This document shows positions 22,929-31,753 of a DNA stretch of 64,000 nt, in pieces. The stretch covers positions 62,001 through 126,000 of the forward strand of contig NZ_PCOC01000003.1 of assembly GCF_002975205.1 (NCBI RefSeq). Reading direction: 5' to 3'. The position numbers were made by a program, and so were the translations under genes. Under the pieces are notes generated by a model. The model made no database searches. It worked only from the letters and a program-made list of their open reading frames with translations, and was not told where the DNA came from. The stretch comes from Ochrobactrum vermis (lineage in GTDB: Bacteria > Pseudomonadota > Alphaproteobacteria > Rhizobiales > Rhizobiaceae). Position 1 is the first letter of the stretch, and the number at the start of each line of letters is the position of its first letter.

Positions 22929-23096
22929 GTCGGCCCCGATTTCTTAAGGGGCGCAAATGGTGCCCCCCGCATCGGGGTCGATTAAAAGAGCCTCAAATCC
23001 GGCCGGTTCAACAAGTTTCGGCCGTCGTAGTAGTGTAGGGTGTAAATACAGGAGAACGGCGGAATCGTTTGACCTTGGGCCGGGGTAAAGGGCGAC

Positions 23097-23561
23097 CTAA
23101 ATAGTCTCGCCGCCGTCGTCTGCGGGCTGGTCGATTCGGTCTTCTCGAGCGGCGACGTCTTCTGCAATCTCCTGTCGCAATGCCGGACCCTTCGCCAGCC
23201 GGCGGCCGAGCGCGGTGACGAAGGTCTCATAGCGTTCGGCGGCCTTGGCTCGTGCGGCTTGGGCGGCCGGCTCCGGCAGAGCGGGCGTCGTCGTCAGCCA
23301 GAAGCGAACGAAGACAGCGAGCGTTTCGACCGCGATGCCGGTGTCGCGCTCGAGACGGGCGATGCGTCGGTCGAGCTGATCGAGCCGTCGGGCGATGACG
23401 GCTTCCCGTCGCTCTGCCGTATCCGGGGAAAGGAAGGAAGCGATCGCCGCTTCGGCGATCAGCGACATCGACTGGTCCCGTCGCGCAGCATAATCGCCGA
23501 GATTGTTTCTGACTTCGGGATCGAGATAGACGGAAATTTGGTCCTTCTTTCTTGTGGCCAT
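23097..23561 (-). CDS. Ribbon-helix-helix (CopG-like) protein of the traG-trb locus
   Basis: A 154-residue protein beginning MATRKKDQISVYLDPEVRNNLGDYAARRDQSMSLIAEAAIASFLS, a ribbon-helix-helix DNA-binding domain, followed by an arginine- and glutamate-rich helical region with a single hydrophobic stretch (VETLAVFVRFWLTTTPALP). It lies between traG and trbB, the standard place of the CopG-family gene in these elements. The ATG at 23561 has GGAG 11 bases upstream; a TTG at 23570 overlapping the traG stop is an alternative. It probably controls the transfer operon. Confidence 0.85.
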   Translation of the reverse strand: MATRKKDQISVYLDPEVRNNLGDYAARRDQSMSLIAEAAIASFLSPDTAERREAVIARRLDQLDRRIARLERDTGIAVETLAVFVRFWLTTTPALPEPAAQAARAKAAERYETFVTALGRRLAKGPALRQEIAEDVAAREDRIDQPADDGGETI

Positions 23562-23566
23562 AGCGC

Positions 23567-24289
23567 TCAAAGCTCCATTCCATCCTTGGGGTTCATGGAG
23601 ACCTGCCGGGCGACGCCCTGCATGACCCGGACGAGACGGCGGTTCTGTACGGCGTCGTCATCGGCTTCGTCGGCTCCGGCATCGAAATCGAACTCGTTGG
23701 CGATCGGCGCCTTCTTCTCGACTGGCCCCGCACGGGCCAGCTCGGGCTGCTTGCGCTTTTCCGAGCCCGTCGGGTCGTCATGGTCGCCGGCTGCGGATTC
23801 GAGAGGTTCGAACGTCGGTGTCGCCGGCAATGGCAAGGCGGTCCAATCGTTCGCGCGACCTTCAGCCGGCGTTGCGAGTGCGGGTGGCGGCAGGACGCGC
23901 TCGGTGAAGCGCGGATCTTCGAAATAGCGCGCCTTTTTCGCCCGGATCGGCGGCGTGCCTGCGACCATGACGATCTCGTCGGCCGGCGGAAGCTGCATGA
24001 TTTCTCCAGGCGTCAGAAGCGGCCGGGCAGTCTCGGATCGCGAGACCATCAAGTGGCCAAGCCACGGCGCCAATCTGTGCCCGGCGTAGTTGCGCATAGC
24101 CTTCATTTCGGTCGCGGTGCCGAGGGCGTCCGATACGCGCTTAGCGGTGCGCTCGTCATTGGTGGCGAAGCTGACCCTGACGTGGCAGTTGTCGAGGATT
24201 GAGTTGTTCGGGCCATACGCTTTCTCGATCTGGTTCAGCGACTGCGCGATCAGGAAGCTCTTGAGGCCGTAACCCGCCATGAACGTCTG
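23567..24289 (-). pseudogene. traG: TraG/VirD4 coupling protein, C-terminal fragment
   Basis: About 238 codons of the coupling-protein C-terminus: MAGYGLKSFLIAQSLNQIEKAYG, NCHVRVSFATNDERTAKRVSDALG, RPLLTPGEIMQLPPADEIVMVAG and an acidic, proline-rich tail. Homology stops near 24289, just upstream of the FMAGYG block, and a TGA stops the frame about eight codons further up. Both Walker motifs are lost, so the gene is dead. The junction is a sharp change from GC-rich transfer DNA to the AT-richer middle region. Confidence 0.88.
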
Positions 24290-24659
24290 TCTGATGTTTA
24301 ATCAATGTCTTTTTCACGCGAGGGGCGCGAACAGTTTCTCGTTTTTCGGCGGATCTGGAAGGTTGAGCCTTTTTGAAGTGCGGATTGAGCAATATCTGGA
24401 AACACGCATCAGGAATTAGGAAAGCATCCGGGACAGCACGTCCAGGAATTGGATGGAATGGGAGGGGCTCTGGTGGCGAAATGCTGTTATTAGCACGCGC
24501 TTTATTCTGGAACCGACGGGAAAATGATGCAGCCTGGGTGTGCAACCAGCTTACTTCATTTGGTGGAACGATACCGAAGCTGCTTTCTCGAAGAAGTCAT
24601 AGCGGTGAGATACATTGCATCGCCGGTTAACCGGATATCGCTTTGGCTGGAGTCAACCA
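24290..24659. other. Non-coding junction after traG fragment
   Basis: These 370 bases separate the traG fragment from the toxin-antitoxin pair. Short open frames exist, but none has a convincing start, ribosome site or recognisable motif. I see no insertion sequence or repeat at the junction that would explain the loss of the front of traG. Confidence 0.4.
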
Positions 24660-25043
24660 TTATAGAACCGAGCGCACGTCTGTTTGAACGAAGTCGTCTC
24701 CTACATAGAGCAAGGGACAGCCATGCTCGTGAGCAACTTCATAGGAAAAGCAGTCACCATAGTTGAGCGAAGCTGGGTGAATGCCTTTGCCCCATCTGGC
24801 GTAAGCGTTAGCGACCCGGCGTGCGGAAGCGGCTGTCACGGATACGATTTCGAAGCCGAGCCCGGAAATCAACGCGTCAACCTCTTCGCCGACATTCCGT
24901 CGCGTAGCAACAATGAGGGCTTCAGTAACTGTTCCTGCGGAAATCAATAGCTCATCAGACTGTTCGATTGCCGTCATGCAAGCTTCGCCTTTGGGCTCAT
25001 TGAGCACGATCGCCATGAGCGCGGATGTATCGACGGCGATCAT
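24660..25043 (-). CDS. vapC: VapC-type PIN-domain toxin
   Basis: A PIN-domain ribonuclease toxin of 127 residues. The conserved acids are visible in MIAVDTSALMAIVLNE (first Asp), the Glu of VTEALIV, and LNYGDCFSYEVA (Asp) with YVGDDF near the end, the four-acid pattern that holds magnesium. It overlaps the antitoxin gene by four bases (ATGA), the usual coupled order with the antitoxin first. Confidence 0.92.
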   Translation of the reverse strand: MIAVDTSALMAIVLNEPKGEACMTAIEQSDELLISAGTVTEALIVATRRNVGEEVDALISGLGFEIVSVTAASARRVANAYARWGKGIHPASLNYGDCFSYEVAHEHGCPLLYVGDDFVQTDVRSVL

Positions 25044-25297
25044 ATGGGCATCCCATCGTCGTCATAAAGAAAGTCCTGACTACGCGCAGCATTAGCTCCG
25101 GGTAATGCTTTCGCCGCCGCCGTTGCCCTCACCCTTTCCATCAGTGCGCGTCGGCCCTTGGGGCCGGGCGCTGCCGCAACGGCTATAAGCCGTGCGATCT
25201 CATGGCCGCGACGGGTCAAAATGACTTCATCCCCGGCTTCCGCTCGCTTTACCAGTTCGGTGAGCTGGCCTTTCGCGTCGCTGACAGATACGCGCAT
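25040..25297 (-). CDS. vapB: Phd/VapB-type antitoxin
   Basis: An 85-residue antitoxin of the Phd/YefM class: MRVSVSDAKGQLTELVKRAEAGDEVILTRRGHEIARLI is the DNA-binding, dimerising part and RSQDFLYDDDGMPI is a typical C-terminal toxin-binding tail. It lies directly upstream of vapC and overlaps it. Autoregulation is likely through the repeat at 25338-25361. Confidence 0.92.
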   Translation of the reverse strand: MRVSVSDAKGQLTELVKRAEAGDEVILTRRGHEIARLIAVAAAPGPKGRRALMERVRATAAAKALPGANAARSQDFLYDDDGMPI

Positions 25298-25337
25298 CGT
25301 CCAAGTTCCTTTGTGTTTCGCACATACTTAGCATAAT

Positions 25338-25361
25338 AAATGGTCCATGTTATGGTCCATG
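25338..25361. promoter_or_regulatory. Direct repeat upstream of vapB, likely toxin-antitoxin operator
   Basis: Two copies of atggtccatg occur in tandem, separated by two bases (tt), about 45 bases upstream of the leftward vapB start. Each unit is close to palindromic (atggtccat). Paired repeats in this position are typical binding sites for Phd/VapB antitoxins. Confidence 0.55.
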
Positions 25362-25697
25362 TCAACATTGACCAGGCAACTGATATTGAATCTGATGGGT
25401 TGCCCGAACATTCCAGCCTATGAGGACGCATCATTTCCAGCGCATCGATTACGTATGCTTGCCGCAAAAACAACATGCAAGGACAGATGGCGGCAAATTA
25501 TAAATGAAGTCGAACGCATTCGAATGAAACATCGTCTGACCCTTCAGGAAGGTGTTTCAGAAGCGCAATTCCGTGAAATGACCGAAGTAGGCGTGCGTCT
25601 TGTCGTCCCGGCTGGAATCCATGACGCCTATCTGGAAGCGGTGCGCCCACATCTGATCACGCTCGAGGAATTCATCGGAGATGTTCGCACGGCGTGA
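25347..25697 (+). pseudogene. EcoRII-like type II restriction endonuclease, C-terminal fragment
   Basis: From about 25400 the frame reads CPNIPAYEDASFPAHRLRMLAAKTTCKDRWRQI, then KHRLTLQEGVSEAQFREMTEVGVRLVVP and LEEFIGDVR. I recognise this as the end of the EcoRII C-terminal catalytic domain (PD-(D/E)XK fold). The front two thirds of the enzyme, including the DNA-binding domain, are missing, and the first ten or so codons come from the vapB promoter region. It is followed after about 300 bases by a cytosine methyltransferase fragment, consistent with a decayed EcoRII/Dcm-type system. Confidence 0.75.
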
Positions 25698-26002
25698 TAG
25701 CGGCAGTCACTATGCTACGTCCGCTGCTAGGAAGTACGACAGTCATTTGTCCTCCTTACTGGTCGCAAGACCCGTTACCGTAAGACCATAAACGAAATGA
25801 GCCGCGGGAATGCACGTGGATTGCGCGATCTGAGCATGATGCGTTCAAGCTAATTGCCTTGTTGCGCCATGGCATCTCGGCATCTTTATTGATGATGCCG
25901 GAACATAGGCCTGCTTGGGTGGATTATGTTTTGGGTGTGGAATAAAGCAGAAGCCAGATGTGATCCGCTTTTCTCTGCTGTAACGGATATGTCCGTGAGG
26001 AT
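25698..26002. other. Intergenic region before the methyltransferase fragment
   Basis: About 300 bases without a supported gene. The only structure I see is the palindrome at 25981-25998, directly upstream of the methyltransferase frame. Confidence 0.4.
25981..25998. repeat. Palindrome ACGGA-N4-TCCGT, copy 1
   Basis: The sequence taacggatatgtccgtga contains the inverted repeat ACGGA/TCCGT around a 4-base centre. An almost identical site, ttacggatttgtccgtgat, occurs at 32714-32732. Sharing of arms and flanks suggests a common operator or recombination site of the middle region. Confidence 0.45.
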
Positions 26003-26566
26003 TTGGGGCGAGGGGTATTCGGATTGCGGGCGGTTGAGTTGTTTTGCGGGGCAGGGGGCATGTCCCTTGGATTGAAATGTGCGGGTATCGACGTGGTCGG
26101 GGCATATGATGCCTGGGATCCGGCGGTGGAAACCTACTGTCATAATGTCGGGCGACATGTCCACAAACACGATCTGAAAGATATTTTCGCCGTTGCGCCT
26201 ACGATCACCCGAATGGCCCCGGATCTGATCGCTGGCGGACCGCCATGCCAGGATTACTCGGTCGCGGGCAAGCGTGTGGAAGGAGAAAACGCGTCACTGA
26301 CGCGGGCTTTTGCAATGCTCGTCTGTCTCGCCAGACCACAATGGTTTGTGATGGAAAACGTTCCACAGGCAGCCCGCTCCGAAGCGTGGGCGGATGGGCG
26401 CAAAATGCTGGTGCGGGCTGGATACGGATTAAGCGAGTGTAGGCTGGACGATCTCCCGGAAATGGAGCGATCGGTGCATAAGCGCTCATTGTCACGCTCC
26501 TGCCGCTCGTCTGGCGGTAAAGGCTGGGCATTTCAGGTCGTGATGCAATGGGATAGGCTGATATGA
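26003..26566 (+). pseudogene. C5-cytosine DNA methyltransferase, truncated
   Basis: The first half of a Dcm-type cytosine-5 methyltransferase. Motif I (AVELFCGAGGMSLGLKCAG), motif IV with the catalytic Cys (DLIAGGPPCQDYSVAG) and motif VI (FVMENVP) are intact. After GYGLSECRLD at about 26450 the family sequence is lost; motifs VIII-X and the target-recognition domain are missing and the frame ends at 26566. The most plausible native start is the TTG at 26024 (gagggg upstream). With the EcoRII-like fragment it forms the remains of a restriction-modification pair. Confidence 0.85.
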
Positions 26567-27479
26567 CTTACAGGTGGGGCAACGTGATGTGGCGCTACCG
26601 GGTTTCAGGGTACCCGCATAGCGTATCAAATCAGGATGATTTGTAGTCATGCGATTCCAGCTTTTGGATTAACGTTGCGGGCATCCGGAAAACTGTTACC
26701 AAACCAGACATATCCGATACATCGATAAACGGCGTTTGCGAGTCGGGAACCGAGGCAGGACGGTCCTCCAGATTCAAACGCTGTTTGACGCCATATTCAT
26801 TCCTGTAGGAGTTAATGGATTTATAGAATTGATTTACGTCTTGGGCATGTCGTTATGAGTTGCCCGCAACGCACCACAACGTGTCTGCACGTCATTCCAA
26901 TTTGCCCGCAACGCATTTCAAATCGGGACAATTTGCATTAACCCGATTCAAAACCTCAGAAAAGCGTTGCGCGTTTCCGCACAAACGTTGCGAGATTCGA
27001 GATTTCCGTTTCAGCTACAAACGGCGTTCACCAGCTACGCCAAGCGCGGAGACAAGCGTTTTGTGCCAACTGGTTTCCGGCACACCATAGCCGCCAACAG
27101 AGCCGATAAACTGGAGCATCCGTGACGACAGACCGGTAGAAGACGGAATGGTTGCGTAAATAATGGGAGTGATAGGGGGGATGTCGACGTGCTTGAAGAC
27201 AGCCCCAACTAGTGCGGTGGGATGATATGGTGCCTATACGAGCAGGATTAAGGTGCAAGCCAAAGCTGGGCGCAATGAACAGATCACCCGGCGCGAGGCG
27301 CTGGAGCTATCGACTGACCGCTTACAGTCTAAATATACGGGCTGAATGAGAAGCTTTGGAAGCGAGCTATACCAAGGTTCGGCATTGCTATTCTCCCCGC
27401 AGCTCACCATAGGTCGATAGCGTAGACGTTTTGCTTTTTTCATTTGGTGTGATCAAATGCATTCAGCCCATTTTTTGAA
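26567..27479. other. Non-coding region with dispersed repeats
   Basis: More than 900 bases without a supported gene. It contains two copies of the dispersed palindromic repeat family (cores near 26727 and 27019) and short runs such as gcccgcaacgca repeated at about 26862 and 26923. Short open frames lack ribosome sites or recognisable sequence. Confidence 0.5.
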
Positions 27480-28034
27480 TCAATTGACGCTGGGCGATAC
27501 CGCCGTCTGAGTGGTGTTTGAACGTGGCATCATGGCCGAATCCAGTGCCTGCTGGCAAGATTCGTCGTCGCGCAGGATAGCGTGGCGATTCAGAGCATCC
27601 AGAAGCAAGGAATCGAATTGATCACCACGAGCGCTGAACCGCTCCTGCACATAAGAGGTCTTAAATTTCATACCAAAATAGACGCATTGCTCTGCGTCCG
27701 ACCATGTTGGATCGAAAACCTCACCTTCACTGTTGACGAGCCAGGCATGGTGCAGCGGGATCGGCAATTCGAGATCGCAAGCGTAGCCTTCGACATAGCA
27801 GAACTGCTTCTGGCGATGGTTGCGAGGTGAAATCACGTCGGCCTGTGCATTCGCGAAACAGGCCTTGGGGATTGAGAATCGGGCGTTTTCGGATTTTGTC
27901 GATACACGCCAGAACTTGCCACGAGACAGGAGAGTGGTTGCCACGCCCCAACCCGGTTCTGTGCTGGTAGAATCCGTTATGTATTTCTTGAGAAGCGTGG
28001 CGATGCCCGCCAGGTCCCCGCTATAAATCTGCAT
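27480..28034 (-). CDS. Unrecognised protein with Cys-His-Asp pattern
   Basis: A 184-residue protein I cannot assign to a named family with certainty. The ATG at 28034 has aaagga upstream. The central block FCYVEGYACDLELPIPLHHAWLVNSEGEVFDPTW contains a Cys, a following HHAW and then DPTW, the order seen in papain- or transglutaminase-like small proteins of phage and plasmids. The N-terminus (MQIYSGDLAGIATLLKKYI) and C-terminus (low complexity, SNTTQTAVSP) show no known motif. It is isolated, with more than 500 non-coding bases on both sides. A thiol-dependent enzyme role is only suggested. Confidence 0.65.
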   Translation of the reverse strand: MQIYSGDLAGIATLLKKYITDSTSTEPGWGVATTLLSRGKFWRVSTKSENARFSIPKACFANAQADVISPRNHRQKQFCYVEGYACDLELPIPLHHAWLVNSEGEVFDPTWSDAEQCVYFGMKFKTSYVQERFSARGDQFDSLLLDALNRHAILRDDESCQQALDSAMMPRSNTTQTAVSPSVN

Positions 28035-28859
28035 GCAATAATCCTTTTAAGTAATACAGGCCCGATGAGTAACACGTCATCGTATGTAGAATGACACCAT
28101 CAAAAGAACGGGTAGGCAAGCCCCTGAATCAAACAAACTGCGATACGGGCCGGGATATTGGTAGCACCATGTTTTTATGAACGGCGATGTAATTGCATCC
28201 CGTACCATCCATAGGCGCAGCAGGCACTGCCCTCTTTACCGAACGTGCCTCCACGATCAGTTCCCGTGCCATAGGCAGATGGGCTCCATGCCCGACTGGG
28301 TGTCCGTTTCCCTTCTACCCAAACCTGCGATTTCCGCATGGCACTGTTCAAGATTCGCAACCTGCATTGGTCACGGCCTGCGGCCTTATAATCGAAGAAC
28401 CGTGAGCGAGCTCTAGCCGCTGTATCTGTTGTGAACAGTGCTATTGTTTTCCGTAACTTAAGAATGGCTGCAGAAAAAGCCCCCCTGGGTTCCGGAAACA
28501 TCAGGTGTTCAAATCGATCATGGTGATGCGAACGGCGTTTGCGGTGGCTAGCCCTGGGAGCGATACAGATTGCAATGATTTTCCCGCACTGCATCTGGAA
28601 TTGTGAGGCTGGCAAAATGACGTGCAGACACATCAATCCGGATTGTGGGCAAGTCACGTAGATTTTTTCCGATTTGCAGTAACTGGATTCTCAACTCGAT
28701 ATTTGCGTTACAGAGTTCCGGACATGTGTTGCCAGATCCGGGATCTCCGATTCAGCGGTAAACGCCGTTTGCGGGTAGGCGTGGGGTGGTGAAAAAATGC
28801 TTTGCGCCGACGGTTTTCGAGCTCAAGCTTTGATTATTGGTACGTAATCTGGAGTAGCC
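28035..28859. other. Non-coding region with dispersed repeats
   Basis: About 825 bases with no supported gene. Two copies of the dispersed palindromic family (cores near 28529 and 28760) lie here. Short open frames on both strands have no credible start signal. Confidence 0.45.
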
Positions 28860-29201
28860 ATGGCATCGAGCAGGCAGCAGTCGGAACGTTTGCGCAAGCA
28901 GCGCGAACGACAGAAAAATTATCGCGATCGTTTAAAAGCGGATCGCAAGCCGACGCGTGATGACATTGCACGGATCGTGCTGCATTTCATGGTGCTGCTT
29001 GCATCAGAAGCTGATGACCCCCGCTCTCTCGATCAGCTCATCAATCGCGTGCTGGAAGCCTTGAAAGAGCAAGGGTACGATGAAGACGCTTCTCTGGACG
29101 TCCTTGATGATCTGATCGCCAAATATACCAAAACGAATTGGGGCTTCCGTCGCAAGATGCATCTGGGGGCCGACAAGGTTCTTGATGGCACCGGATATTG
29201 A
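28860..29201 (+). CDS. Unrecognised small basic/acidic protein
   Basis: A 113-residue protein from ATG 28860. The N-terminal 30 residues are strongly basic and glutamine-rich (MASSRQQSERLRKQRERQKNYRDRLKADRK), like a charged helix that could bind nucleic acid. The rest is predicted helical and acidic (EADDPRSLDQLINRVLEALKEQ), with no known motif. Its neighbours are repeat-rich non-coding DNA, so context gives no function. It is probably a real plasmid or island gene because its composition and codon pattern match the other middle-region genes. Confidence 0.55.
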   Translation: MASSRQQSERLRKQRERQKNYRDRLKADRKPTRDDIARIVLHFMVLLASEADDPRSLDQLINRVLEALKEQGYDEDASLDVLDDLIAKYTKTNWGFRRKMHLGADKVLDGTGY

Positions 29202-29757
29202 GTATCGCTTTCAAAGCCATATCGTGTTGATTTCAACCTGACAATTTTACAAACGCAGTTTGTATCTCTTGTCGGTCGTCCCCCCATTACTCCATGAAAC
29301 GCCGTTTGCAGATGAATCGCATTGTTCGACGTTGGCGTTGAAGCGGAATATCGTCGAGGCTTAAGCAGGGAAACGACAGGGTTGCTCTGGATCGTTCGCG
29401 GTAGCGTCACTGCTATTCATGGCACATGTGCAGGATATTCCGCTCCTGAAACAGGTTCCACGGCCCAGCCTGTGGATAACTTTCAAGCTCCACATTACGG
29501 CTTCCTCAGGTGTTCATCACAGCGCAAAAGCCTGATGGCCACTACGTTTTATCACTGTTTTGGTGAAGCCAAAAAAGCCGGTAATATCCGGGACTTAGAT
29601 AAAAATTCAGTCCGGAGATCTTTTTTTGTTCCGGATCCTTGCAGCGCAATTCAGATCCTGCAATAGTCACCTTGCCTGATCGATCAGGCGTCTCCATCCG
29701 GTGCTGGTAACACCAGAATGGAGACTGACTTAGCCTGCCAACAACAGGAGCCAAGCT
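29202..29757. other. Non-coding region
   Basis: About 550 bases between small genes. The first part contains the last two members of the dispersed palindrome family (29251 and 29297). No coding sequence is supported. Confidence 0.4.
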
Positions 29758-29844
29758 ATGCTGGTTATTATCGACATTCGTCGCGGATTAAAAGATCTGC
29801 ACCCTGAATTCCACATCGGCATGGCGGCTTCACAGCGGGAATAA
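29758..29844 (+). CDS. Possible 28-residue small protein
   Basis: A very short frame, MLVIIDIRRGLKDLHPEFHIG followed by seven residues, with a good ribosome site (aggag seven bases before the ATG). It sits 200 bases before the next larger gene. There is no homology I can name, so it may be a small protein, a leader peptide or chance. Confidence 0.3.
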   Translation: MLVIIDIRRGLKDLHPEFHIGMAASQRE

Positions 29845-30043
29845 TTTCCGCTTCTGACGCGTTCGGCGCTCTTTAAAGTCGAACTCCCCAATTTTCCATT
29901 TTGACACTCCGGTCGTGTGCGTTTGCGCGCAACGTCACGGCTTTGCTGTCTTCAAAAACTGACGCCGCTTGCAATGGCAAGCGCGACCAACACTTCACAC
30001 CATTCAGCTCGGGCGATTGCATCGCTCTGGGGAAGGAGGACTT

Positions 30044-30898
30044 ATGTTTGCAGAAACCGTCGTTGGCTACATCGACTTGATCGAAAACAAAATCCCGCAG
30101 CGCAGCTACACACGTGAATTAAACGCGGCGTTGCATCTGTCATGGCTCTTTCACCAGATTGACCAAGCCCCTGACAGAGCTAGCCAGAAGCGCACTTTAT
30201 CAGCGCAAATCTGCCGCTGGGCACTTTGGAACAAAGGAGAAAAGATTATAGGTCTGATTGAAGAAGCATTGGCGCGCGTGAAGGTTTCTGACGATAAGGA
30301 ACCGAGACGCTCGATGCCAATCACGCGTGATACATTTAATCATGTGGTCGAGGCCGTTGCGTCCAAATCTGCTCCGGCTAAAACTGATGTCGAGACTATT
30401 ACATCAGCACTCCCGACAGGACCATATGCTTTTGATCTCGTGCACTATGATGCTGAGAACGCACAACTACTTATGTTGAGTATGGTCTACGGCGTTAGCA
30501 CGCATAAAGTCGCGTTGGATCAACGGCGTGTTGAAGCATCGACTGTAGCACCTACTCTGGCGCGTCTGGCATCACAATACTACGGCATAGAAATAGCACA
30601 GTGTGAATTCGCGCTGATCGACCCGCTACTATCGGAAAGTCAGAGGAAGGATGGGGTGTGGGCACTGGCTGACCTAGATAGCTTGGTCGGCAAAGTCGGA
30701 ATTGCGGAACAAGTGATGGGCGTGCAGGAAGCTCTCAGGGAAGAGCTTGTCATCTGGCTTGGCGACACATTCGCAAAAACTGAAGCAGAACAAGCGCGTC
30801 TGATCGATGAAGAGATTGCGAAGATTGCCATCGAAGCACTCGATCGCATGTCTTTACCGCAAGTTCGCGTGCTGACGCCTGGTGCCGTGTCGCACTGA
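30044..30898 (+). CDS. Unrecognised protein, 284 residues
   Basis: Starts at the ATG at 30044 behind a strong GGAGG ribosome site (aaggaggactt); the open frame reaches 29969 but lacks such a site. The first half (YIDLIENKIPQRSYTRELNAALHLSWLFHQID) looks all-helical. The second half alternates hydrophobic strands (PYAFDLVHYDAENAQLLMLSMVYG) and ends in an acidic helix (TEAEQARLIDEEIAKIAIEAL). I recognise no domain. It lies alone between non-coding stretches of an apparently plasmid- or island-derived segment. Confidence 0.65.
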   Translation: MFAETVVGYIDLIENKIPQRSYTRELNAALHLSWLFHQIDQAPDRASQKRTLSAQICRWALWNKGEKIIGLIEEALARVKVSDDKEPRRSMPITRDTFNHVVEAVASKSAPAKTDVETITSALPTGPYAFDLVHYDAENAQLLMLSMVYGVSTHKVALDQRRVEASTVAPTLARLASQYYGIEIAQCEFALIDPLLSESQRKDGVWALADLDSLVGKVGIAEQVMGVQEALREELVIWLGDTFAKTEAEQARLIDEEIAKIAIEALDRMSLPQVRVLTPGAVSH

Positions 30899-31267
30899 CG
30901 CGCTGGGGCAAGCGGGGCACTGGCCGCGTGTAAAGCCGACGGAAGCAGCTATCACGGACTTCTCCGTTATTCGTTGGCCTGGCACAGGATAATTGCTGCG
31001 GCACCGTCGAACAGGGACATCAGCCTTTTCAATTATCGGTTAACGTCAAACCGGTGAGAGCGGGTGCCATCGCGAAAATAGTCGGGTGTCGACAACAGAG
31101 GATCTGCTACATGGCGAATAGTCAACGGGCATCTCATTCCCGCTGAATGGCCAGCTTTGTCGTTCGACACAGATCAGAGGCGTTGAACGTCAGGATACGC
31201 CTATTCCCGGGCGCGTTATTGCGCGCCCAAACGATCCCTTATTTTCTTCATTCATCAGGAACACATC
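30899..31267. other. Intergenic region with a GC hairpin
   Basis: About 370 bases without a gene. The only clear structure is the hairpin at 31209-31228 shortly before the next gene. Confidence 0.4.
31209..31228. terminator. GC-rich hairpin
   Basis: gggcgcgttattgcgcgccc forms a hairpin with an 8-bp stem (GGGCGCGT-like arms) and a small loop, followed by aaacgatccctta. The weak T content downstream makes a Rho-independent terminator possible but not certain. Confidence 0.4.
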
Positions 31268-31600
31268 ATGACGGTCACAATCAAAAACGGAAAATACAAT
31301 CGCGAACAGCTCGAGCTTGAAATCAGGATGCTGAAATCTCTGGTCATGGATCTCGAGCGGATATTCCAGGGTGATTATCCGGATGAACGGATATTGGCAA
31401 ATTCGCCAGCAATCACAAGCTGGAAGCTGAGCAAACGACCGGCAACATGTCTTGAAGGCGTGTTATTCGAGCATCCCCGGCTCGGCCCCATTGTGCCCAG
31501 CGGTATCACGTCAGAGCTCTGGCTTCTCGATCTCGACCGAAACTACGCGCGCACATTCAGCCGCTTTTACCGGCTTGGCCAAAAAGACATCGGGCAATGA
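31268..31600 (+). CDS. DUF6634-like protein
   Basis: A 110-residue protein from ATG 31268 with aggaaca upstream. The central and C-terminal part (LSKRPATCLEGVLFEHPRLGPIVPSGITSELWLLD, then ARTFSRFYRLGQ) resembles the DUF6634 proteins of Rhizobiales plasmids and islands, where the pattern is a short loop, SSELW-LD and ARTLSRFYRLG. The function of that family is unknown. It lies about 150 bases upstream of the metallophosphoesterase. Confidence 0.6.
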   Translation: MTVTIKNGKYNREQLELEIRMLKSLVMDLERIFQGDYPDERILANSPAITSWKLSKRPATCLEGVLFEHPRLGPIVPSGITSELWLLDLDRNYARTFSRFYRLGQKDIGQ

Positions 31601-31753
31601 GAAAGAATGAAACTGATCAGGCTGCGCACATCAATCGGCAGGACAGCCGATGTGGAAGTTTCTCCATGTCTGTCAGAAACGCGGCGGCCTTTCTTGGAAA
31701 ACCTGACACGAAAACGGCTTCGATAATACGGATAGGAATAAGGGGAGAATGGC

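Larger units (their letters stand above)
26680..29311. repeat. Dispersed repeat family with palindromic core AAACGSCGTTT
   Basis: Palindromic cores of the form AAACG(G/C)CGTTT(GC) recur only between genes: near 26727 (aaacggcgtttgcgag), 27019 (aaacggcgttcacc), 28529 (cgaacggcgtttgcgg), 28760 (aaacgccgtttgcggg) and 29297 (aaacgccgtttgcag), with a weaker one at 29251 (aaacgcagtttgta). Several have a similar 50-60 base upstream arm with spaced tccg and gttgc blocks; the arms before 27019 and 28760 align over about 70 bases. The even spread in intergenic DNA suggests operators, iteron-like sites or a miniature element. Confidence 0.5.

Noticed and set aside
24373..24630. Open frame of 85 codons after the traG fragment
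   Set aside because: No start signal and no similarity to known families; probably chance.
28177..28657. Overlapping short frames on both strands
   Set aside because: They contain or overlap dispersed repeats and have no coding signature.
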